From: UBA3103 sp002365855
GTDB lineage: Bacteria > Bacillota > Desulfotomaculia > Desulfotomaculales > Pelotomaculaceae
Direction of reading: 5' to 3'
DNA length: 11,884 nt
Assembly: GCA_030627625.1 (NCBI GenBank)
Contig: DAOURR010000065.1
Coordinates: forward strand, 1-11,884
Below, piece after piece: positions 6,532 to 11,884 of this stretch. A model generated the notes under the pieces. It searched no databases, was not told the origin of the DNA, and worked only from the letters and a program-made list of their open reading frames with translations. A program made the position numbers and the translations under genes. Numbering within the stretch: position 1 is the first letter of the stretch; each line of letters starts with the position of its first letter.

Positions 6532-7449
6532 TTATTCGACCACTGCCCACGCAAAGTGCTGATGCTCGCACGCATGATAGCGGTCCGTGCGTCCCTGGAA
6601 GTAGTGTGCTTGAATGTCTGATGGGCTCAAGTTCTCATGAAGACGCAAGCCCAGATTTGCGAGGTCAGTGGCAATCGTGTATGGGTCAAAGCCCGTTATC
6701 ATCGGTTCGCCCACCTGCCGCACACTCTCCATCTGCACTTGCATGCGTTTAGCCGCTCTCTCGGGGACAAATGCGTCGGTATCCAGGTAATCGAAAATGA
6801 CCGTGCTGCCCGCAGGGGTGACATCGGCGATGTCACGCAACGTGGCGAACACTGAATCGCGAGGCAAGTAATAGGTAACGCCCAGCCAGCTAAATAAGCT
6901 TTGGGCCTGCGGATCATACGATGACCGCGTGAGTGACGCTACCAGACTCTCCTGCTCGAAATCAACTGGAATGAAGTGAAGCTGTGCTGGATGTTCCATG
7001 CCCACCTCAGCGAGGCGACGGCGTTTATATGCTTGCGTGACAGGATGGTCGACCTCAAATACCTGAAGCTGCTCTAACATCTCAGGTCTCCGAAAAGCAA
7101 AGGTATCCAACCCTGCTCCGAGGATCACATACTGCTTCACCCCCTGTTTGACAGCTTTATCAAGGGTATCTTCCGTATACCTCGCACGGCTCAGGGTCAT
7201 GGATGGGGACGGCATGAGGCGCATCACCCACTTTAGGGCGGTCGCCTGGTCAGGATACGATGAAGCACTTTCAGGGTCGTAAAGCTTGAGAGCCTCCGCC
7301 AGACTACTTTCGATAAGTGGTTGCCACCCCTGTGGAATCAGACGATAGGCCAGAGAGTCATCAAAGATCTTGGAATCATCGTGCATGGCATGGTAGCCAC
7401 GCATGTAGGCCAGGATTATTGCGGTCATGCTGACTTGAGCCTCTTTCAT
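6532..7449 (-). CDS. SAM-dependent methyltransferase, leucine carboxyl methyltransferase (PPM1/LCMT-like) family, 305 aa
   Basis: This family transfers a methyl group from S-adenosylmethionine, usually to a carboxylate or hydroxyl of a small metabolite in bacteria. Visible landmarks are SRARYTEDTL (87-96), the SAM-binding loop VILGAGLDTFAFR (108-120), the acidic ribose-binding segment FEVDHP (131-136), FIPVDF (159-164), FSWLGVTYYL (186-195), and VIFDYL near 218. The length is typical and the frame is intact. The ATG has GAGGAGG seven bases upstream. The gene is clearly GC-richer than the surrounding low-GC sequence, stands alone with no partner genes, and lies between an IS4-type pseudogene and a palindromic repeat. 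I infer horizontal acquisition. The substrate cannot be deduced. Confidence 0.9.
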   Translation of the reverse strand: MKEAQVSMTAIILAYMRGYHAMHDDSKIFDDSLAYRLIPQGWQPLIESSLAEALKLYDPESASSYPDQATALKWVMRLMPSPSMTLSRARYTEDTLDKAVKQGVKQYVILGAGLDTFAFRRPEMLEQLQVFEVDHPVTQAYKRRRLAEVGMEHPAQLHFIPVDFEQESLVASLTRSSYDPQAQSLFSWLGVTYYLPRDSVFATLRDIADVTPAGSTVIFDYLDTDAFVPERAAKRMQVQMESVRQVGEPMITGFDPYTIATDLANLGLRLHENLSPSDIQAHYFQGRTDRYHACEHQHFAWAVVE

Positions 7450-7542
7450 CTAAAATCCTCCTCTTTAACTTAATTGGTTGATATGTTAAAGAAATACTGG
7501 ATGGGCATAGCAAGGTAACTGGCAAACTATAAAAAAACTTCA

Positions 7543-8854
7543 TCATGAGGTCATCGCCATCTGTTCCACTAATAACGGCAATTGATGGAGGAAATCTTTC
7601 AAAGCTACCAAAATCCGTTGCAGAGCTCCTATTTATAGTAATGTCCCTGATCTCATTCACAGCAGTAAAAGAATAAATCTCCCAGTGACCGTGCGTCGGT
7701 TGAGTTGCGGCATTCAAGAGAAAGCATTATATAACGAATAAAACTATGCTGGTGTGGACTACCATAGAGTCATATGATTTCCCTTGGAATTCCTTGGCTA
7801 GTTTTAGAAATGATTTGGTAGTTTTAAAGAATAGCTCAATATCCCATCGTTTGCCGTAGATGCGGATAATCTCTTCTACCGGAAGTTCGAGGTCTGTTGA
7901 AAGTAATGCTAACCATTCTTTTTTATGAGTACGATCTTTGATAAAAATGATCCTGGCCTTGATAGGTTCGCCATCATGGTTATGGCCGATACCGACAACG
8001 GCAGAGGCAAAAACACCTTCTTTACAGGCTCTTTTTTTACTTTTTGGTGAAGCCCTCTCAAAGTTAGCGTTCCTCTTCGTATGTGTACTTGTGTGAGGAA
8101 GGTCTTTAAGCATACAGATGGTATACAGACCGTATTGTTTTTTGACCTTTGCAATAAGTGATGGGAAGGCAAACCAGCTATCAAACAACAGATGTTTAGC
8201 CGGGAACCCATAAGGTTTTGCTTGTCCCAAAAGATGCAGTAGCGCATCGGTGCTTTTTTGAACAGCTTCCTTGCGGTTTCGGTAACCAATTGATCGCTTG
8301 TCGATAGATGAGTCGATTTTGCAAAGCTGTTTTTTCACCTCAGCAGTAAGATGGGATAAAGGAACAAAAGAGTTACCATCCGAGAGTAAGCATACAAAAT
8401 CCTTTGAAATACCTGTTTTCTATATGATCCTTAAACCTCGATAGAAGTTCCACTGCTTTACTACGATTGTGTCTATATGCCGAATCTTCGATGATTAAAA
8501 CGTTTTTACCCGTTCATCGCTTGTAAGGGGTGATAGGTGATTATGAACCACTTTTTGGGCGATTAGAAACAGTAATTTCTTCCAGTTATAATGGCAGTTG
8601 TTGAGGAAGCGATATACGCAGTCCTTGGCAAATGACATTTCATCATGATGTAACTGCAAGGTCCGGTATAGATTTTTACCGGTAAAGATCAGTGAAAAGA
8701 TGAAACAGAATACTTGGAAACAGGATGTACCTTTTGTTTTCGTAAAATTGGATTTTTTCATCAGCTTGCTGATTCCAAGGTCTTTGAAAAACTTTCTGGC
8801 GGTTGTATCAATTTCATTTTCAAACAATGAGTAATTTGGTAGAATAGAAGCCAT
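7543..8854 (-). pseudogene. Second IS4-type transposase, broken by several frameshifts
   Basis: The pieces together make one full-length DDE transposase. From the 5' end, frame A (8854-8495) starts MASILPNYSLFENEIDTTAR and stops at ERVKTF. Frame B (to about 8375) carries VLIIEDSAYRHNRSKAVELL and LTLGW. Frame C (about 8382-7727) carries SDGNSFVPL, the second Asp in LLFDSWFAF and the YREK motif in YGKRWDIELFFKTTK. The C-terminus then hops frames through RYIMLSLE, LGDLFFYCCE and LQRILVALKDFLHQLP to a stop at 7543-7545. So at least four frame breaks are present. A 113-codon open frame around 7376-7717 is mostly an out-of-frame reading of this C-terminus. The family's usual DD(S/T) is ED(S) here. 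No sharp terminal inverted repeats could be resolved. Confidence 0.85.
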
Positions 8855-9070
8855 AAAAGCACTCTTTCGCTTTGGTTTTTTGGGGTTCGGTCACTTCTAT
8901 TTTACCAAAACAAAGGGTGTTTTCCTATTTTGTGCAACCATAAAAAGCTAGGAAGTTCAAGGCTTTAAGACATCAAAACATGTGCGAAAGTTGAGGTAAT
9001 AATATTCTCATCATAATCTCAAGTTTGAAACTTTCAGCCCGTTTTTGGTCCTTTTGAGCCCGCAAACCCA

Positions 9071-9388
9071 GTAGACATGGTCTTTTGGGATACCACTTCT
9101 ACTTATTTCGAAGGAAAAGGTCCTGCCGAATTGGGCCATTTCGGTTATTCCAAAGACCACCGGTCTGACCGGGTCCAGGTGATGATTGGTGTTGTGATTA
9201 CCCAGACGGGCATCCCTATCCGGGGCATGGTTAGTAAAGAAATTTTAGATGAACTGGACCGAAGCCACATTGAATATATCGTTGGTATGCGTATGCGCAA
9301 AGTCAACGATGTCAGCGAGGTGTTGAAAACCGGCGGCAGGTACAAGATAGTACGGAATAACTTGAAAGTGAAAGAGGTCTGGTACTAA
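9071..9388 (+). pseudogene. IS1634-type transposase fragment with internal deletion
   Basis: The stretch VDMVFWDTTSTYFEGKGPAE, then LGHFGYSKDHRSDRVQVMIGVV, is the first-Asp block of IS1634-type transposases. It is followed directly by RGMVSKEILDELDRSHIEYI, then VGMRMRK and GGRYKIVRNNLKVKEVW, which in the family follows the second Asp. From family knowledge, about 30-40 residues including that Asp (normally D-R-G-M) are missing between GIPI and RGM, an in-frame deletion. The N-terminal third and the C-terminus are absent as well. The open frame ends TGG TAC TAA, immediately before repeat copy 3, so the repeat probably inserted into or recombined with the gene here. The ATG at 9077 has no ribosome binding site. 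Confidence 0.8.
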
Positions 9389-9475
9389 GATATAAGGGGT
9401 CAGGCTTGCATTATTGCATTAAAACAACAATCCTTTTACTAATGCAATAATGCAAGCCTGACCCCTTCACTACTT
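9389..9475 (+). repeat. Palindromic REP-like repeat, copy 3
   Basis: Perfect 28-base arms (9394-9421 and 9440-9467) flank an 18-base centre. The left edge is the 14-bp unit GATATAAGGGGTCA, and the right edge is CACTACTTC, shared with copy 2, giving minus-strand GTAG at the hairpin foot (complement of 9470-9473). It lies directly against the stop codon of the transposase fragment. Confidence 0.9.
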
Positions 9476-9795
9476 CGAACCGTTTACTTCTTTCGTGCAA
9501 AAACTGTATCGTGACCCACAACGCACGTCAAAAGGCAGACGAAGGGGAACATTTAAACGATCTAGCTTATGACCCAGTGATACTGTAAGAACATTATGGT
9601 CAAAAATGTGGATGAGGACTACCTATTAAGTGGTCGTTCCTCTAACACAGGGGACAGAAAAGCTGGTGGTTGTATACACCATAACTGTTAGTATCAGGAC
9701 CTATGTTAATTCGCGACTATCACCTTGATAACAAAGTTTAATTTTTATGCAACGCTAATGAGTTTAATCATAAAATTATGTAAATATTTATTAAT
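9476..9795. other. Stretch without a recognisable gene
   Basis: I see no supported gene, RNA or repeat. A short open frame at about 9510-9590 (IVTHNARQKADEGEHLNDL) could be the decayed continuation of the transposase fragment beyond repeat copy 3, but the resemblance is too weak to call. Confidence 0.4.
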
Positions 9796-9843
9796 GCGTA
9801 CCCCCAATACGCAATTTTTTCTTGACACGTACCCCGGATACGC
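9796..9843. promoter_or_regulatory. Paired dyads, probable HicB operator
   Basis: Two related dyads occur. GCGTA-CCCCCAA-TACGC at 9796-9812 has perfect 5-base arms, and CGTA-CCCCGGA-TACG at 9828-9842 has perfect 4-base arms. They share the spacer type (CCCC then purines) and lie about 31-32 bases centre to centre, close to three helical turns. The first lies upstream of the -35 box, the second fills the spacer between -35 and -10. This is the layout expected for an autorepressor, here most likely HicB with its ribbon-helix-helix domain. Confidence 0.6.
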
Positions 9844-9851
9844 ATTATAAT
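9822..9851 (+). promoter_or_regulatory. Sigma-A-type promoter of hicAB
   Basis: Perfect TTGACA (9822-9827) and perfect TATAAT (9846-9851) are separated by 18 bases. The start codon of hicA is 30 bases downstream behind AAGGAGGG. An operator-like dyad overlaps the spacer. Confidence 0.8.
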
Positions 9852-9880
9852 AAAAATAAGCTATAAGGAGGGTTGTTTCC

Positions 9881-10084
9881 ATGGTTACCAGAAGCTACAC
9901 AGCCAGAGAAGCAGAAAAGAAATTGACTGACGACGGTTGGTACGTGGTCAGAACCAGGGGCAGTCACAAGCAGTTTAGACACCCGACGAAACCAGGATTG
10001 GTCACGATCCCTGTACATCCTGGAAAAACCATGGGAATCAATGTAGTAAAAAGTATCGAGAGGCAGTCAGGGATCAAGTTCTAA
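9881..10084 (+). CDS. hicA: HicA-family mRNA interferase toxin, 67 aa
   Basis: HicA toxins cut mRNA and stop translation; the fold resembles a double-stranded-RNA-binding domain. The family core is intact: DGWYVVRTRGSHKQFRHP, with catalytic His29 in the G-S-H motif, then LVTIPVHPGKTMGINVVKSI and IERQSGI at the C-terminus. The N-terminus (MVTRSYTAREAEKKL) is a few residues longer than in the shortest relatives. The ATG has AAGGAGGG eight bases upstream and a consensus promoter, which suggests strong potential expression held back by the operator dyads. The antitoxin gene follows in the same direction after an unusually long gap of 122 bases. Confidence 0.93.
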   Translation: MVTRSYTAREAEKKLTDDGWYVVRTRGSHKQFRHPTKPGLVTIPVHPGKTMGINVVKSIERQSGIKF

Positions 10085-10206
10085 TCCCCCGACTCCCTCG
10101 AAATAATATATAAATAAGATAATAGATAGTTTAAATTACCAAAATTGTTTTTACCTAAATCATTAAGAATTAAGTCTAGCATTAGTTACGTAAAGGAGAA
10201 TTGATT

Positions 10207-10671
10207 ATGGAGTACAAAAATTATTATGCGTACCCTGGAGTATTTCATATCTGGTTAGACGAACATAATCATAAGCAAATCGATGTTACTTTTCCCGATC
10301 TTCCTGGCCTGTTTTCAGGCCCTGGCCCGGACGCTACCTTCGAGGAAGCTCTCGATGCAGCTAGAGAGGGTTTAGCGTTGCATTTAGAAGGTATGATTGA
10401 GGATAACGAGCCGATCCCGGAACCTACTTCGATTGAGACTTTAAAATTCGATAAGGATTTCCCGGAAGGAGGTCAAATTCTCGTAGCATTTGTAGACGTT
10501 ATTTTGTCTCTTTATCGAAACAAGAAGACCGAATATACTAGAGTTAATGTTACAATTCCCTCATGGCTTAAAGAGTTAGCAGAGAGTAAGAAAGTAAACT
10601 ATTCTAAGGTTCTTAGGGAGGGACTATACGAAGTCTTAGACCTTAATAGAATTGGAATAAAAGAAGAATAA
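10207..10671 (+). CDS. hicB: HicB-family antitoxin, 154 aa
   Basis: HicB neutralises HicA and represses the operon. The N-terminal two-thirds is the HicB partial RNase-H-like fold (IDVTFPDLPGLFSGPGPDAT, then FEEALDAAREGLALHLEGMI, residues about 25-64). The C-terminus (YTRVNVTIPSWLKELAESKK, then VNYSKVLREGLYEVL, residues about 110-144) is a ribbon-helix-helix DNA-binding domain, so this is the RHH rather than the HTH class. I chose the ATG at 10207, with AAGGAG eight bases upstream, over a TTG at 10201 that lies only two bases after it. The stop codon overlaps the terminator stem. The protein is full length with no sign of damage, so the pair is probably functional. Confidence 0.93.
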   Translation: MEYKNYYAYPGVFHIWLDEHNHKQIDVTFPDLPGLFSGPGPDATFEEALDAAREGLALHLEGMIEDNEPIPEPTSIETLKFDKDFPEGGQILVAFVDVILSLYRNKKTEYTRVNVTIPSWLKELAESKKVNYSKVLREGLYEVLDLNRIGIKEE

Positions 10672-10696
10672 CCGGGAATTTCCCGGTTTTTTCTTT
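10670..10696 (+). terminator. Rho-independent terminator of hicAB
   Basis: Eight-base arms AACCGGGA (10670-10677) and TCCCGGTT (10681-10688), a 3-base loop, and a trailing run TTTTTTCTTT. The left arm overlaps the TAA stop codon of hicB. Confidence 0.9.
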
Positions 10697-10750
10697 AGTA
10701 ATAAAATTACGATAGCAAATTATTTTTGCTACCTTATTGTAAAAGTTTTA

Positions 10751-10779
10751 GACCTTCAATAAAATATTGAATGTGGGTC
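10751..10779. repeat. AT-rich hairpin of unknown role
   Basis: TTCAATA-AAA-TATTGAA forms a perfect 7-bp stem that can extend through GACC/GGTC after a small bulge. It lies in the gap between hicB and the sigma-H-like promoter, without a following T-run, so it is not a standard terminator. No RNA gene could be recognised. Confidence 0.3.
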
Positions 10780-10847
10780 ACAAATTTAATTTTGAAAAAC
10801 CCAGTGAAATAAAGGGCTTTTTTCTTTAATTTTGTCAGAAAAAATGA

Positions 10848-10872
10848 AGGAAATGGCTTTTTTTGTTAGAAT
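10848..10872 (+). promoter_or_regulatory. Sigma-H-like promoter
   Basis: AGGAAAT (10848-10854) and GAAT (10869-10872) are separated by 14 bases, matching the Bacillus sigma-H pattern R-n-AGGA-wWW, N11-12, R-n-n-GAAT-ww, apart from a T at the purine position. Sigma-H drives early stationary-phase and sporulation genes. It lies about 65 bases before the TTG of the first membrane-protein gene and is the only good promoter in the gap. Confidence 0.6.
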
Positions 10873-10937
10873 ATATAAATAATAATGCCAAGAGGTAAAT
10901 ATTGGAACATAGTCAGTGAAAAAGGAGATTTAGGTAG

Positions 10938-11066
10938 TTGGATCAGATGCCTCTTGTGGCCGTAATAATTTATTCCATACCAGAGAGTGTGATATTGTTT
11001 GCTTTTGGTATGGCTATAGTTGGGGAATACTTATTTCTTAAACACTTATATGGTGGTGATAAATAA
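10938..11066 (+). CDS. Small membrane protein, 42 aa, partial paralogue of the next gene
   Basis: The TTG at 10938 is preceded by AAAGGAG with a 10-base gap. The product contains one hydrophobic helix (PLVAVIIYSIPESVILFAFG, then MAIVGE) and a short polar tail ending GGDK. The first 30 residues match the start of the 159-aa protein at 11128 in 23 positions. Most DNA differences between the two stretches fall in third codon positions, which suggests protein-level selection rather than a recent accidental copy. It is either a genuine single-pass mini-protein or the remains of a truncated duplicate. It is first in the probable operon behind the sigma-H-like promoter. No family name is known to me. 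Confidence 0.6.
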   Translation: MDQMPLVAVIIYSIPESVILFAFGMAIVGEYLFLKHLYGGDK

Positions 11067-11127
11067 AAGAAAGCCATTAGAACCGGGACAGACATATATA
11101 TTATTAACAAAAAAGGGGAACCGGGAA

Positions 11128-11607
11128 ATGGATAAAATGCCTTTAATCGCAGTAATTTTTCAATCAATACCGGAGAGCATAATACTGTTCTCTTTTGGTC
11201 TTGCCATTGTTGGGGAACGTATCAATTTTAAAAAAGTTTTTATTGCCGCTGTTATCTCCGCTTTTACCTCGATGTTTGTAAGGAACTATGTTCCTTATTT
11301 TGGACTTCACAGCGTAATTGGTGTATTAGTCTTGTTTATACTATTTTGGAAACTGTTTGATTTAAAAGCATGGAAAGCGTTAATTTCTTCACTGCTTAGT
11401 TTAATAATATTAATATTATTAGAGACTTTTATATTACAAGCAGTATTAAATCTAAAACACATAACTTTAACAGAAATGTTGCAAGATAATTTAAAAAGAG
11501 TTATATATTTTTATCCTCACTTAACTATATTTGGATTGGTTACATGGCTAATATATTATAAAAAATGGTTTTTGATAAAAGGCAGCAGGGTGAGCAATGT
11601 TGATTAA
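11128..11607 (+). CDS. Unknown integral membrane protein, 159 aa, about five helices
   Basis: I do not recognise a characterised family. Hydrophobic segments lie at about residues 5-27, 37-54, 60-77, 84-106 and 124-143, with basic residues in the loops (RINFKK, KAWKA, YYKKW). The protein looks like a small integral membrane component, or the detached membrane part of a sensor, rather than a transporter. The ATG at 11128 has AAAGGGG about nine bases upstream. The frame stays open back to a TTG at 11020, but that part overlaps the preceding mini-gene out of frame and is not convincing. Its 3' end overlaps the next gene by 11 bases, indicating translational coupling. The sigma-H-like promoter would place it in the transition to stationary phase or sporulation. 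Confidence 0.7.
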   Translation: MDKMPLIAVIFQSIPESIILFSFGLAIVGERINFKKVFIAAVISAFTSMFVRNYVPYFGLHSVIGVLVLFILFWKLFDLKAWKALISSLLSLIILILLETFILQAVLNLKHITLTEMLQDNLKRVIYFYPHLTIFGLVTWLIYYKKWFLIKGSRVSNVD

Positions 11608-11824
11608 TAATAAAGGGAAAATGAGTGAACATTTAATTATAACATTAATTATTCTTTTCCAGGGAATTTTTTTAGTAATTCTTAATCAGCATTTTGATTA
11701 CATAAATAAATATTCATTTTTAACAAAAATATTTAACCTTATATATTTGGTTCTATCGATTATATTTCTAAAATATTTTTGGTTTTCAAAATCCAAAGCA
11801 GAGTATTTAAATAGGGCTTGCTGA
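11597..11824 (+). CDS. Small two-helix membrane protein, 75 aa
   Basis: Two hydrophobic segments (about residues 12-28, LIITLIILFQGIFLVIL, and 40-60, IFNLIYLVLSIIFLKYFWF) are joined by a polar loop; the tail is basic. The ATG at 11597 overlaps the end of the preceding gene by 11 bases and has AGGGTG six bases upstream, so it is probably translated together with it. It is very AT-rich and lacks any known domain. Such arrangements can be the membrane anchor of a sensor kinase encoded further downstream, but the window ends 60 bases later, so this cannot be tested here. Confidence 0.6.
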   Translation: MLINNKGKMSEHLIITLIILFQGIFLVILNQHFDYINKYSFLTKIFNLIYLVLSIIFLKYFWFSKSKAEYLNRAC

Positions 11825-11884
11825 ATAGCTATAAAATCCAGTAATAACAAGGGATTGACGGTACTTTTGTCGAAATATTATCCA

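Noticed and set aside
7376..7717. Possible separate 113-aa gene
   Set aside because: Its useful part is the out-of-frame C-terminus of the IS4 pseudogene. It has a stop codon directly before its ATG, no ribosome binding site, and overlaps the methyltransferase start.
8495..8510. A-run (GTAAAAACG) as a programmed -1 frameshift site in the IS4 transposase
   Set aside because: A slip back by one would join frames A and B, but several further frame breaks exist downstream, so simple decay explains it better.
2866..9475. CRISPR array
   Set aside because: Only three long palindromic copies lie kilobases apart, without regular spacers or cas genes.
11020..11127. Longer N-terminus for the 159-aa membrane protein
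   Set aside because: It would overlap the 42-aa mini-gene out of frame. The ATG at 11128 has a ribosome binding site, and the paralogous mini-protein starts at the equivalent residue.
11855..11881. Promoter at the window end (TTGACG, TATTAT)
   Set aside because: The spacer is only 15 bases, and the alternative sigma-H reading has GAAA instead of GAAT; no downstream gene is visible to support it.

Overview
The window looks like an accessory region of a spore-forming, mostly anaerobic Gram-positive bacterium, best guess a Peptococcaceae/Desulfotomaculum-Pelotomaculum-type Firmicute. The reasons are moderate-to-low GC, strong AAGGAG-type ribosome binding sites, frequent GTG/TTG starts, a RemA-like protein, a DUF1847 metal-binding protein, a LysM mini-protein and a sigma-H-type promoter. 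The taxonomic placement is inference from gene content and sequence style.

Layout. (1) 1-2531: a housekeeping-like block. A promoter-driven small unknown gene (170-490, +) converges on four minus-strand genes: an unknown 141-aa protein, a DUF1847 protein, a RemA-like protein and a NUDIX hydrolase. A perfect 17-bp-arm hairpin between the converging genes probably serves as a two-way terminator. (2) 2532-3205: non-coding, with the first copy of a long palindromic repeat. (3) 3206-4983: a plus-strand cassette of a 56-aa single-LysM protein, a CARDB-domain protein, a Cu/Zn superoxide dismutase with its full metal-ligand set, and an unknown 140-aa protein. (4) 5066-9475: a mobile-element graveyard. 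It holds an N-terminally truncated IS4-type transposase, a frameshifted tyrosine-recombinase C-terminus, a second IS4-type transposase broken by several frameshifts, an internally deleted IS1634-type transposase scrap, and two more copies of the palindromic repeat. One intact gene, a GC-richer SAM-dependent O-methyltransferase of the leucine-carboxyl-methyltransferase family, sits among them and looks acquired. (5) 9796-10696: a hicAB toxin-antitoxin unit with a consensus promoter, a pair of matching dyads spaced about three helical turns apart (one inside the promoter), and a terminator. (6) 10697-11884: a sigma-H-like promoter followed by three small membrane-protein genes. The first is a 42-aa partial paralogue of the N-terminus of the second.

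How the parts work together. The palindromic repeats (2866-2951, 6252-6330, 9394-9473) carry a GTAG tetranucleotide at the foot of the hairpin. That is the hallmark of REP sequences handled by Y1 transposases (RAYT/TnpA_REP), although no such transposase gene is in the window. The repeats bracket the SOD cassette on one side and the methyltransferase on the other, so they may mark successive rearrangements. The LysM/CARDB/SOD cassette is the least ordinary gene set here. Its products lack signal peptides yet carry wall-binding or surface-type folds, which would fit a spore-envelope antioxidant role, but this is not proved by the sequence.
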